This document shows, piece by piece, positions 1 through 11,928 of a stretch of 64,000 nucleotides of DNA. Under the pieces are notes generated by a model. The model saw nothing but the letters and a program-made list of their open reading frames with translations. It had not been told where the DNA came from and did not search any database. The DNA comes from Mangifera indica (lineage: Eukaryota; Streptophyta; Magnoliopsida; Sapindales; Anacardiaceae): contig NC_058143.1 of the NCBI RefSeq assembly GCF_011075055.1, positions 16,132,930 to 16,196,929 of the forward strand. Reading direction: 5' to 3'. Both the position numbers and the translations under genes were made by a program. Every line of letters starts with the position of its first letter. The first letter of the stretch is position 1.

Positions 1-1536
1 TTAATCAATATAATAAATTGATTTTTTAAAATTAACTATAAAAACTTCAATCAAAACCTTATTTATCATATTTAAATATATATTTTATAAAATTAAATAT
101 ACTTTAATGTTAAATAAATCAAATTATATATTTAATTACAGGCTATATAAAATTTTTTTAAATATTATTTTAAATAATTAATTAGTAAAATTATTTATCA
201 ATAAATTTGATCATCAATTGGATTAAATAGCCACTTTATTGGTCGATATCTAATCTGATTATAAAAATATTGTCTTTTTCCGTGAATTTTTTTCTTACAT
301 AAGCCATTTTTGAGAAATTTTAAACACCTATAAATTGTTTTTCATTGATTTTAATCAAACTGGTTTTCATGTTTAATCTTTTCTAATGATTCAGTGGGTT
401 TTTTTTTTTTTTTTTAATTTTGTGTAATTCAATTCATTTATAAGCTTAATTTTATTGTTATACCAGGTGATCATGTGATTGTTGTAATTCAAAGTTTGAA
501 ATTCAATAAATTTATTATGGAGAAATAAGTGGTGGTTATTATAAGGGAGGATCAAATGGATGACTTAATGTACATATGTATATATATATTTACATATAAT
601 TTAAGAATATAAATAATATTTTATTATTTAATTAAGTATTATTTTATCTTTAATTTAAAATCATTAATCATATGATAATATATCATTTATGTATCTAAAT
701 TGTATATAAAAAATATATTTATATAATTTTATTAATATTTTTAAAGAGAAAATTTTTTACATAAGAAATCATAAATTTTTAAGTCTTCTCTGAAGGTTTA
801 TCAATATCAAATTTTTAACTTAATTTATAAGATTAATCACTCACTAATCTCAAAATTTATCCTATCTAATATGATTAATAAATAAAAATTGAGTTTGTAC
901 CAAACCTCAAATAGAAAATAGTCGTTTAACCAAAAAAAAAAACAAACCAATTTTATATGATCTTTGTAAAATCACGTAAGCTCCGTTACATGTTTTCATG
1001 ACTATCACATCACTCAAGATAAAACAAACACCCACGATTGAAAACCCACTAAACTAAATCCAAGAAGAGCATTTTTGACGATCATGAAGAAATAATTTTT
1101 AGTAATAAAATAATAACTCAACATGAACTTATTCCACATTCTTATTGTTATTACATAGAAAAAAATTTCATTACACAATGCACTTGTTTGATAGCGTCCA
1201 CCACCAACAGCCAGCAATAAAAAATGTCGCCATTTCAGCGTGATGGCTGTCGTGGCCATTTTCTTCTCCGACGAGAGAAGGTGTAAATACAAGTGTTGGT
1301 GCTATGTACAAATTTAACTACTAAAATAGGGATATTTTTTATATTAATTAAAATAATATATATTTTTCTTTTATATATATATACATCTTAAAACATAAAA
1401 TATTTAAAATATTTTTTGATTTTCTATTTACTCAATCAAGATTCATTCAAATATAAACTCATGGATTCATCCAAACAATACTAAGATACAAGATAAAATG
1501 AGATAAAAATATAAAAATTTCCGACGATTTTTACAA
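1..1536. other. AT-rich intergenic DNA
   Basis: No exon can be supported here. Most of the stretch is A/T runs. About 575-760 resembles the palindromic AT-rich MITE family seen elsewhere in the window. A short open stretch on the minus strand (1014-1292) begins with a plausible Met near 1260 but has no recognisable domain and no supported splice partner, so it is not called. Confidence 0.6.
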
Positions 1537-2443
1537 TGAAAAGATTGACCAAATTATTGACCTAACGGATCACCCAACTAATGAATTTATTTTTATAAAT
1601 TGATTAGGCAAATGTTTAGCCAACTATAACCATGGCTGACCAGCCAATCCATCTAGCGAATCCCGAATCTTAAAATATTTTCCTTTTGAAGATAAAACCA
1701 AATTAAAAGGTAATTATATTTATATAATTAAAAAATATTATATATATAAAAGACATCAAAAAAAAAAAAAAAACTATTTTAATTAATATCCCCCTAAAAT
1801 GCTTATTATGTTGCCGACCGCTTGTAATTTACATAGGGGCTATTCTTAACTATCCCTTCAAACAATAGAGAAAAGTTGTTATTTCAGTGCAAAGAGAAGA
1901 TTAAGGAAACAGAAACTAAAAATCCAATAAGTGAGCAGTACAGTTATCCTATGACTATTGAAAAAATATATAAAAAATCCTCTTGTAATTTGTTTTAAAT
2001 TAAGAGATGTTACAAGGGTGTTAATAAATAACCCCAATGAACTATGGATAGACAGATTCATCTTTCCATAAGTCTATATTATAAGTCTATTATTAATTAT
2101 TACAAATATATATGATTCATATTACAAGTCTTTGGTTGCTACCGCATCTACACACACAACCGAAAAAAAAAAAAAAGACTCAACAGTTATCCAAAAGATA
2201 AATTATGGAAGTTTATGACACAATGACCAGGGGACATGAGCCAGGTTAAACATGAATTATTCCTACCACATATTTTTGTGTATATCCATCTTTCGCACCC
2301 AAAAACTGCAAAGCCAAACTATGAACACTAAAAAAAATTGCATATCATGATATCAAATACATTAACAATTTATATTTTCTGCTTACTCCCGCTCGCTCCT
2401 TTGCAGCATTTTGAGTGTATAACAAAACCGAGCAGTGGCTGAG

Positions 2444-5400
2444 TTATTTCCAGATCTTAACAGATTTGTCATAACTGGCAGAGGCAACCATCCCAGTAAG
2501 TGCTGACTGTGCTAGGGCTGATATAATGCACTCATGTGCCACAATTGTCATACACTTATTCTCGGTCATATTCCATAACTCCAACGACTGTATGAGAGAA
2601 AGTTCATAACCACAGATTAAAAAATACGGCAATTTCAATGACATGTTATACCAAAGAAAGAAATCAATTTAGGCTTCAGTTTCACAAGTTTAATTTCAAA
2701 AGTTATGTCATGCAAGCAATGTGTATTACAGAAAAGTACAAGTACAGTTAACATAAGAAAAAAGATCACCTGGTAGCCTCCAATGACCATGAGATTTGGA
2801 TAGGTCGGATGAAAAACACAAGAATGATAATTGTTACCACTAAGCTCATGAATGCACTCGCCCGAGGCCAATGACCACAGTCTGACAGACTCTTGACTGA
2901 CAGATGCCAGAAAATCTCCATTTGTGTCCCAACATATAGAGTGTACATCAGTGGTGTGTCCCTGAGAATGGAAAGATTGTTGCTGCCTCAAATCCAGACA
3001 TAGAAGCAAGTTGGGAAAAGATAAAATATAAAAAAAATCTTTCTGGTTCTTGGCTCTTTCCAAACTTCAATTGTAATATTTATACCTTTAGGGACAGAGT
3101 CAGTCTGTCTGCCTCAACATCAAAGACAGACACAATATTTTCTGAAGCTGCAGCCAACAGGTGTCCTATCCTTGGCTGAAATCTCACTTGCACAGTACCT
3201 CCCTGCTCAACCAGGTGACACGATTTAGAAATGGCTTCATAACTGATAGGACTTCTTGAATTAAAATAAAGTAAAATAAAATAATAAATTAAATATAAAA
3301 AAGATGAGAGTTTTAAAGCTAGCCTTGGAAATGCGAGCACAAGAATACTGATTGATATTCCAGAAGCGAATCTCACTGTTACCGTCACAAGAGCAGAAAA
3401 GTTCATTCTTCTTCGGGTGGAAGTCAAGGGACATCACATGTGAGTTATGCCCACTATAAGTCTGCAAGGAATAGCCTGGCTGTACAAATAAACCAAAATA
3501 AGTGCCTAAGATGTTTGGACTAAAACATAATATAAATGCAGATGGAAGCCACACAGAAAAAAGAAGGTAAGAACAGAAATAGGTATTAAAAAGCAGAGAA
3601 ATGGGAAAAACATTTTGCAGAGAAGAATTAGTCCTTTGCAGGATATTGTTTACTTTTCCCCAATGAATGAGATTAGACAAGACAGCAATGAAGATAGAAA
3701 ATTTACCTTGGCAGCATCCAGGAGTCGCACTGTTTTGTCGAATGATGATGTTGCCAGCTGAGTTGAATTTGGTCTGAAGCGAACATCAGTAATTATATGA
3801 TTGTGTTCATCTGGAGTGCAATCAGTTTGAAGAGTCTCCACGTTCCAAAGAACAACCTACTGACAAAAATAAAAATAAGCATCTGCATCATATACTTTCT
3901 TTTACAATATTTTGAATATTCATAGTTCTTACACCTCTTTGGCCACTGAAATGAAGAATGAAACCACAAACCTCAATCGCAAATAGATGCAGTGGCAAAT
4001 TTTGCAAATGAAATTTGTCTAAAAATGCCAATCAAAAGTTATTGATTACATGATCAACTGGTCCTTGTTAAGCATTTTAATAGTTTTGAGGTAGAGTTGG
4101 TTTGGACTACTAGTCAACTTGTTAACCAAATGAATTGATAATGATACTTAAAAACCTAAACAATTGTAGTTTATGTGAAAGATATAATGAGGACACTTTT
4201 TCCAGGACTTGAACTACAGATATAATGGAGGCAGTGGCCTTGACTGACCAAATGGATGGTACTCTGCTTATGGATATGACTGTCATTCTTCAATCCTTAG
4301 TTCATTAAATATTTATGCCTCACACAACAATTATTTTTTGCTTTTATATATCATAGGTCATGGAAAATAAATATTTATGGACTTTATAACACTAACAAAG
4401 TAATAATGTACATTCATGGTTTCAGACTGGGTGTTATTTGAAATTTGTCTCATTCCTCTGGTAATGATTGAGAAATTGTGACACATAATGGCATGCATTT
4501 TCATCCATAATTCTCCTCCCATCTAAATGATCATTTCTTACTCCACTCAAGTCAAGAAAGAATAAATAAAGAAATAACCAATATAGCTTAACCGAATATT
4601 GGGTATATGGTGAACCATGACTGCATTGGTGTTTGGAGTTGACCTTGCTAACAAAATAGTCCACATATTAGGAATAATTATTTTCACTATAGCTGATGTT
4701 TTAAACATATTCCTTGCATGCTACAATGCATTATACCTTTTTGTCATGCCCAGCACTGGCTAATAACTTTCCATCCGAAGAGAAATGACAACATATAACT
4801 TTGCTAGTACTTTTACGTATTGAACTAACTTCGTTGAAGGAGAAACCTGAGATGCAGAACAGAAAGCACTTGGTATTGTCAATTAAAGCTGTTATCACTG
4901 CTGGAAGCATGAGATTAAATATTACCCTTGGAAGTTTCAGCTGCTTGTTCAGAAGGGTTTCGCTTCAATGAACCAAACAAATCCCTTCCATCTCCATCAT
5001 CATGTGAAAGAAAAGATTCCACATTATCATCTAAGGAGCCAATGTCTCCAAAATGTTCCATATCTTCCTGCATTTATGTAAACACACACTATAAAGTGCT
5101 TTTTTAGGTCTACAACATATATCCAGACATGATATTAGCACAGAAACAGAAACACGGAAACGTATTTTCTCAAAGATATAGGAAACGGAAATGTGGGGAA
5201 ATGTATATATATTAAAAAATAGGGTTTTTTTTTTTTTTATGAATACCAATTTTTTTAATAAAAAATACAATAACATGTATTTAAACAAAACAACACCAAT
5301 AGACAAAATGAACAGAGGTCAACATGACAAGTTCACATTATCAGATTATTAGAAGAAACTAAAACAGAATTAAAAGAGGTCAACATATAAATAGAAATAA

Positions 5401-6956
5401 AAATGTTGTGGAAAAAACCCAAAACAGTGAACAGAGAAAGCACGAATAAAATAAACACCAATGTTTCTTAATCACTTTCATATATTTATCAATTTACATA
5501 TACATGGTCTACATACCAGTACAAAATGTGGATATTAAAAAGTCCTAAAGGACCAGGGAAATTTTGAAAAGACGGCGAATGCCATTCACGGAAAGGAAAA
5601 AAAGCACCCCCACTGACCCTACTATGGAAGACGAACCGTTATTGACGGAACAGAATTGTTAACAAAGATTGTGCTAAAACTCTCAGATTATTTAAGTCAA
5701 CAAAATTCTCATATTAATTCAACTATTAAACTGTTAGTCTGTTACTGTTTAAAATAAAAATCGCATCAACATACTGCCACTGGAGACAGATCGTCGATTC
5801 GTCAAAGACGGAACAGAAAAGATGGAAGAACTGATGAAGCCGTCGACGAAGATGAACTGGGGATGGTGAGAGCTGAGACACCAGAGGCAAACTGACAACA
5901 GAAATGATGGAGATGATGGAAGAACAGAAAAGACGAACTGATGAAGCCGGAGATGGTGATCGCCGAGACGCGGAGACGGAGAGGATTCGTGAACGATGGA
6001 GAGGGGAACAAATTAGGTGATTCGTGCGCTATGGTATTTCACATTCAGCGACGGCGTAAAAGAGTAAAAGGTTTGTTCTCCATTTTTATAGGATGCGTTT
6101 CGTATTTTTCATATACAACCGAAACGTTTCGTTCCAGTTTCGGGCCATTTCGGATACCGGAACGTTTCGGAAACACGGAAACGCACTGCCTGCTGCATTT
6201 CCATGCTTCCTTCTTTTCAGCATAAACTTCACAATTACAATAACAAATTACACAGAAGAAAAAATTTATTAGCACCACCCGTTCAACACATTAATGCAGT
6301 GTACTCTGAATCTCTAAATTTTGCATATGGAACAAAGTATATCATATTTTGGAAATGAAATCTAAAACAATGATTAGTAGGGTATAAGCATACTACATGT
6401 GAATTCTCACTGGTGCACGAAACACCAGAAGATCAACCCCACTTCATAGATAAATACTGTGATGATTAATGACCTGGAGTATCAAAGTTGAAGAATTTTT
6501 AATTACATATGTCATAAGTTATCAAGGATTAGGAAATATGAGATGGGTCAAAGAAACATTAACTATTTATTATTTCCTGGTTCCCGAAACTTATTCCAAG
6601 GGATAAGAAATTTTTACAAATTCAAAATTTTTCTTATCTAGCAAGCCCTGTGCGCAAATGTACAGTTGGTATGAGAAATATAGATTCAGAAATTTCATTC
6701 ACATTTATAGTTTTGAAAGTTATGAACCTGGATGTACGTACCAGCTGGTTTGTAGAAGATGCATGACCACCTGCTCCATCAGAACCATACATCATTAAAC
6801 CTTTTGGCATGTTACTGACATAGCAACTCCATCTCCAGGGGTGTGAGTTGATGGAGTTGAAGGTTGAGAGTTTGGAGAAGGACCAACTGTGTTTCCTGTA
6901 CATGTACTATTAGCAGCTCCAGAATTAGAAGGAGGCCCCTTCCTTTTTCTGCCGTT
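2444..6956 (-). pseudogene. Truncated tandem duplicate of LUH (WD40 half only)
   Basis: Eight exons match exons 10-17 of the complete LUH gene at 11929-20901: 6742-6956, 4926-5067, 4737-4846, 3707-3856, 3324-3479, 3086-3202, 2770-2961 and 2444-2587. The nine upstream exons (LUFS/LisH and Gln-rich region) are absent. The first retained exon is 215 nt against 234 nt in the full gene because 19 bp are missing near 6818-6824. This shifts the frame into a TAA at 6795-6797. The seven WD40-side exons keep sizes, splice sites and open frames, and an internal Met in 4926-5067 would give a 334-aa WD40 protein. One repeat has lost its WD tryptophan (RLLDAAK against RLWDAAK). Whether it is transcribed is unknown; no promoter is evident. 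Confidence 0.88.
5125..6185. mobile_element. Insertion-like element inside LUH intron, left copy
   Basis: The intron between the 6742 and 4926 exons is about 1.67 kb and contains a block bounded on both sides by near-identical ggaaacacggaaacg motifs (about 5150 and 6168). Inside are an imperfect internal repeat (5815-5960) with gatgaagccg units, and GC-richer DNA than the surroundings. The same block is in the second copy (14620-15668), so the insertion predates the duplication. The superfamily is not clear: no coding domain or convincing target-site duplication was seen. Confidence 0.5.
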
Positions 6957-7175
6957 CTGTTACATCACAGGCATGCAATACTTATAAATCTTTTAAAAAA
7001 AAAGTTACGACAACTTCATAACAGTAGTTCACATAGAATTTTGTAACTGATGAAGGAAGGAATAATGTTGAAACATAACAGCTCCCAGGTATAAAAAGTA
7101 TTATTCGGTATAATTCATAGCTTCTAATAATTTCAAGAATATTGCAAGCTTCATTTTTCGTCAATAGAAGTAGAC

Positions 7176-8019
7176 GATGGACTACTTCTTGATTCATTCA
7201 AGAAGTAGTGACGGTTGGATGGGTGGCGATTGTGACGGATAGGATATTTAAACTCAGAATTGGATAGATTTAATTAAAGGCTTTCAGATATATTAAAAAG
7301 TCATACTATCATGTTTAGAGTTTTAGTGGGTTGGGTTTGGGAAAGTGGTGGTTCTGATGGGATTGGGCAAGTGATGATTCTAGCGGGTTTGGACTTACAT
7401 AAATGATGATTGTGACTATTAGAGTTTTCATACTTGAATATATAGGATTGACTTGTAAATTTTTAAACTTGTAAAAATGTATAACTATCATATTTAAATC
7501 ATTAGGGTCAGATTAAAGAGCTTTTTTATTTAATTTTTTCAAAATTTTTTATAATGAAATTATAATTTTACTTTTATAGTGTTAGTTGTTTTTTTTAAAA
7601 ACCAGAATTAGATTTTGGGAGAAAAACATGATTTATAAATTTAATAGGTGAAAAAATGTTACAAGGTTAAACCTTGGGTGGGAAAGAAAATAACTCAATT
7701 TTAGCCTTTTCAAGCATGCGGATTTAATGATTCAAGTTTTATGTTATGTTAAATAAAAAGGCCAAAAAAAAAATGTTCCATAATTCAATATCGATTTTAA
7801 AAAAAAATTATAATGTGCTTTTTTATTTTTGTAAAGGAGTTCTCTGCAAGACAAAATGAAAGTCTTCATGTAGGTTTTGTACCCAGCATAAATAGAAAAA
7901 AGATAAACTTACGAAACTAACAATAACTAGTAGCCATAAACTCTACAGAGTAATTTAATATACAAGAAGCATTGCTAAAATCTCATGGCCATTAGTTAAC
8001 GCTTTGGTAATTCCATTGT
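7176..8019. other. Intergenic DNA after duplication breakpoint, with hairpin
   Basis: This is unique sequence beginning at the breakpoint of the left copy. A perfect 12-bp inverted repeat with a 5-nt loop lies at 7181-7209 (arms actacttcttga and tcaagaagtagt). The rest is AT-rich with no supported exon. Confidence 0.6.
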
Positions 8020-8028
8020 TTCTTGTAA

Positions 8029-9510
8029 GGGAAATTATAAAGAATAGGCAAAAGCAAGGGGGTTTAAGTGAAATTATCTAAAAAATTCAGATTAAAGCAA
8101 AAATGCCCAACTTTTGTGAAATATCGAAACTGCCCATATATAAACCCAACAAATTTCCCCTGTTCCCACTATGAAATCACTATTCAAAAACAGGGGAAAA
8201 TTTGAAATTTTCCCTTGTCCCACTATCATCACACTGTCAGCTAGATTTCCGATGATTTTCATGGTTTTTGACAACTAAAAATGGCACAACACATTAGAAT
8301 ATTTTCCGTCATTTTGTTTAAATCAAATTATTGTTCATATTATTGAGATTTGAGTGAGATTTTACGGTTTAGGGTTTAGGGTTTCGATTTTAAACAATGC
8401 TTGAAATGTTTTGATTCTTGGTTGTTTTCGTTGAATGGGTTGAGAGGTTTTGTGTTATAGCCTATATAGATTTGACTTGTGTTAAAATTGGAGGCCGAAA
8501 CGATGAATTTTTGATCGAAAATTCATTCCGAAGCGATTGGTAATCGACAGTGGGAACAATGTTTCCCACTGTCGACAATTTGTTGGGGGCTTAATAGTGT
8601 TTTCAAAACATTAGGGAGTTGTGTGAGAGTCCTCAGTCCATTGTGGGCTTTTTTGAGATTTGCCACGTGACAGTTGGTTGTTGCTGTGCATACAGTGGAT
8701 TGGGGGGAAATTAACTTTTTTTAAAATTATAAGGTTTATATGAGACAGACTTTGAACGACCAAAAATTTTGATTCGGGAGAAGTTACGAGACCTGTAATA
8801 TATCAACGCAAAGCTCGTTTCGAGCTCTATAACGACAGCTAGCTTTGCTGGTTGCACCGAATCTGGAGGCCAAAATAAAATTGTTTCAATGTGTATTATG
8901 CAATTTTTTTATTTTATCAAATTTAGGACTTTCGATTTTTATGATTTTGAGTTTGTTTATAACCGGACTAGACTTTTTTTATATGTAATTTTCAAATTTG
9001 ATATTTGTAATTATAATGTGATTTTTTAGACACGTTTTACGATATAATTATGAAATTTTTGATCGATTTTAAGGTTTTCTTGTTGATAAACTATTTGAAG
9101 GTGTAGTTTTCGAAATTCAGATATGTTTTTTTAGATTTTCGAATAATTTTTTTATTATTGACATTCTAGAGTATTTCAATATATCTATTTATTCATAATA
9201 TGTTATTTTCAATATAGTTTTCACGAATTGATTTTTTCGATTTGAATTTAGAAATATGAATTTCTTCTTTCCGAACAAACTCGTAGTAATTAATATTAAA
9301 TAAAAATGAGAGTGAGAGTAAGTATTTAAGTGATATAAGAAATATATATAATGAGAGTGAGAGTGAGAGTGAGAGAGTTTACATAAATGAGATGATGGGA
9401 GAGGTAATTTTGGTATTTTAGAAAAAGCTATGGGCATTTTTGTTAAGAATAGTGAATTTGGGCATTTTTACTTAATGAGGAGATATTTTGGCCATTTTTT
9501 ATAATTTCCC
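8029..9510. mobile_element. MULE-like non-autonomous DNA transposon
   Basis: The ends are inverted copies of each other: gggaaattataaagaat at 8029 and its near-complement finishing atttccc at 9510, with similarity continuing about 90 bp inward (aaaaatgcccaa motifs). The element is flanked by imperfect 9-bp direct repeats, ttcttgtaa (8020-8028) and tttttgtaa (9511-9519), 8 of 9 matching. A 9-bp duplication is the signature of Mutator-like elements. No transposase frame is present. It contains a telomere-like agggtttagggttt stretch at about 8366-8384 and a gagagt simple repeat at about 9343-9378. It lies only between the two LUH segments. Confidence 0.78.
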
Positions 9511-9519
9511 TTTTTGTAA

Positions 9520-10423
9520 AGGCACCATTAAAAGAACAGTCAAGAGTTTAATATATGTATGACCACACTGGCAAGTAGAGTTGCTCGAAAAAATATGGAA
9601 ACCATGAATTTACCTCAACCTCAAAGCATAACTCAGGCTCGTTTATATATTATTGGCAGATTAAAGCTCAAGTCCTATAACTAGGATAATTATAATACTC
9701 TCACATTTAAGAAGTAAAATAATTAATCCCTTATCACCCACTCGCTGGTTGGATTGTTTTAAACCCTTCTAGTGAACTTCCAGAAGGTGACTCATCAGCT
9801 TTAGTTCCCCACTGCTGTAGAACTGTCTAGATCCACAAATCTTATCATACCCTGAAAACTATGTGACTCTATTATAAGTATGGACTATTTGTACCACATT
9901 TTAATACACACCCACTTTTCTGTTAAAAATTCTACTACAGAAATACGAATGATTGGGAAATTAATTCTTCTAAGATTTAATTTTAATATGATTATAATTG
10001 CTATAAAAGTTCATGGTGGTTAAGAGGATATTCAGTCAAAATCTGGGTGCATATAGTCCCATGATCCATATCTAGGGATTAAACATTCAAGGTCCAATCA
10101 GCTTCTCCATTTATGATATGTTTGTTTGTTTATTTGCTAGTTTTTTTCTATTTTTTCTGCATTTAAACAGATTGCAAAGTTGACAGAGCAAATAATCAAA
10201 ATCAGGTTTGTGAAGTAATGCGATACGAAGTAATTATCTAAATTCACAAAAAATCAAAGCAAATTCCCTCGGCCTTCACATTGATCAGTTTCACGCATCC
10301 TACTTCCGATAACTTTAATAACTTAATTTCTTCTCACTTGTTTCTTTCAGCCAGAAATTAAAGAATTATTCACTAAAATTTTATTTTATAACTAAAATAA
10401 AAGCGAAAGAGGACGAAACTTAC
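9520..10423. other. Region downstream of the PRT1-like exon
   Basis: Mostly AT-rich. On the minus strand about 9751-9830 there is a short open, coding-like segment reading LQQWGTKADESPSGSS and then GFKTIQPASG before a stop, preceded by possible AG acceptors. It could be the last exon of the gene whose first exon is at 10424-10545, but no RING or ZZ-finger exon is visible between them. Confidence 0.3.
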
Positions 10424-10545
10424 AGACAAATGCAACATTGGAACTCTTCGCGATATCCCTCCTCGTCTTCATGTTCATTTCCAATTCCTCGCTTCTCATC
10501 GTCTTCCACTAGAGCTTTACCATTATTATTATTATTATTTTTCAT
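10424..10545 (-). pseudogene. Orphan first exon of a PRT1-like RING E3 ligase
   Basis: An ATG at 10545 opens a 40-codon frame that starts MKNNNNNNGK, runs through an acidic stretch and ends in EEFQCCICL, followed by a GT donor (gtaag) at 10423. The EEFxCCxCL string is the start of the RING in plant PROTEOLYSIS1-type N-degron ubiquitin ligases, in which the next residues normally continue the ring. The exon has a leader with several GA-rich motifs. No following exon encoding the rest of the RING is seen before the duplicated LUH block, so the gene looks cut off. The assignment rests on a short motif; another RING or zinc-finger gene remains possible. Confidence 0.45.
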
Positions 10546-11032
10546 TGAGATTCTGAGATTGAAGAGAGAGTAAAATAGAGACATAGATAGAAGCGAAAGA
10601 AAGACAGACAGGATCGGTAAAGAACTTTATGAAACGGAAATTGTGTGGAGAGGTTCGACTTCCAACTCTCAAAGAAATTAGATTTGATTTGAAAATTGAT
10701 CCCATCATTTTCAAAAATTTTTTATGTAAATTGATATTATTTTATTAAAAAAATGTATTATTTTATTGAAAACATTTATAAACCAACCAAAATTTTTGTC
10801 ATTTATCCTAAACTTAGATTTGTTGCTCATTTTTCTGTTGATCAAATTTCTCTGTACCCTAAATGTAAGGGTTCAACCGTCTTTACATGTGTTTATCTTT
10901 TTATTTCATAGTATTAAAATTTAAAGCCAAAGGACTATTTCCCACCCAAATATGCTGCATTCCCAAGTTTTTCTTCTTTAATTGTGAGAATATCAAATAA
11001 GAGACTTCAAAACAAAACCCTATTTGATGTGA
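10546..11032. other. Leader and upstream region of the PRT1-like exon
   Basis: The segment upstream of the ATG has a GA-rich leader and then AT-rich DNA. At about 10925-10948 there is a single short match (gccaaaggactatttcccaccc) to the terminal repeat of the MULE-like family at 29741 and 53856. No complete element is visible. Confidence 0.45.
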
Positions 11033-11928
11033 AAAAATTGACCGAATGATTGACCTAACCAACCACTCAACCAATCAATTTATTTTTAAAAATTGATTAA
11101 TCAAATATTTGGCCAACTAACCATGGTCAACCGGCCAATCCATCTAGCGAATCCCCAATCTTAAAATATTTTTCTTTTAAAGATAAAACCAAATTAAAAG
11201 GTAATTATATTTATATAATTAAAAAAATATATTATATATATAAAAGACAACCAAAAAAAAAAAATTATTTTAATTAATATCCCCCTAAAATGCTTATGTT
11301 ACCGACCGCTTGTAATTTACGTAGAGGCTATTCTTAACTATCCCTTCAAACAATAGAGAAAAGTTGATGTTTCAGTGCAAAGATAAGATTAAGGAAACAG
11401 AAACTAAAAATCCAATAAGTGAGCAGTACTATTATCCTATGACTACTGAAAAAATATATAAAAAATCCTCTTGTAATTTGTTTTAAATTAAGAGATGTTA
11501 CAAGGGTGTTAATAAATAACCCCAATGAACTATGGATAGACAGATTCATCTTCCATAAGTCCATATTATAAGTCTATTATTAATTATTACAAATATATAT
11601 GATTCATATTACAAGTCTTTGGTTGCTACCGCATCTACACACACAACCAAAAAAAAAAAAAGACTAAACAGTTATCCAACAGATAAATTACGGAAGTTTA
11701 TGACACAATGACCAGGGGACATGAACCAGGTTAAACATAAATTATTCCTACCACATATTTTTGTGTATATCCATCTTTCGCACCCGAAAACTGCAAAGCC
11801 AAACTATGAACACTAAAAAAAATTGCATATCATGATATCAAATACATTAACAATTTATATTTTCTGCTTACTCCCGCTCGCTCCTTTGCAGCATTTTGAG
11901 AGTATAACAAAACGGAGCAGTGGCTGAG

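Larger units (their letters stand above)
1537..7175. repeat. Segmental duplication, left copy (5.6 kb)
   Basis: This block aligns almost base for base with 11033-16675 (offset about 9481-9497). It includes introns, the 3' flank and an intronic insertion. Similarity starts near the motif attgacc (about 1537 and 11033) and ends near 7175 and 16675, a few bases from the exon 9/intron 9 boundary of the full-length gene. The copies differ by scattered substitutions and small indels, so the duplication is fairly recent but not new. The left copy lies downstream of the right one in transcription direction. Confidence 0.93.

Noticed and set aside
2635..3063. Longer WD40 frames running into introns, such as 2635-3063 and 12120-12548
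   Set aside because: The WD40 part is a true exon, but the extra residues are intron read-through beyond clear splice sites.
5941..6225. 94-codon plus-strand frame in the LUH intron (also at 15422-15655)
   Set aside because: It lies within the unclassified intronic insertion, and its length differs between the two copies. Composition of the GC-rich block is the simpler explanation.
10925..10948. Possible third MULE copy of the ggccaaagga family
   Set aside because: Only about 24 bp match one terminal repeat and no second end is seen, so it is recorded only as a fragment.
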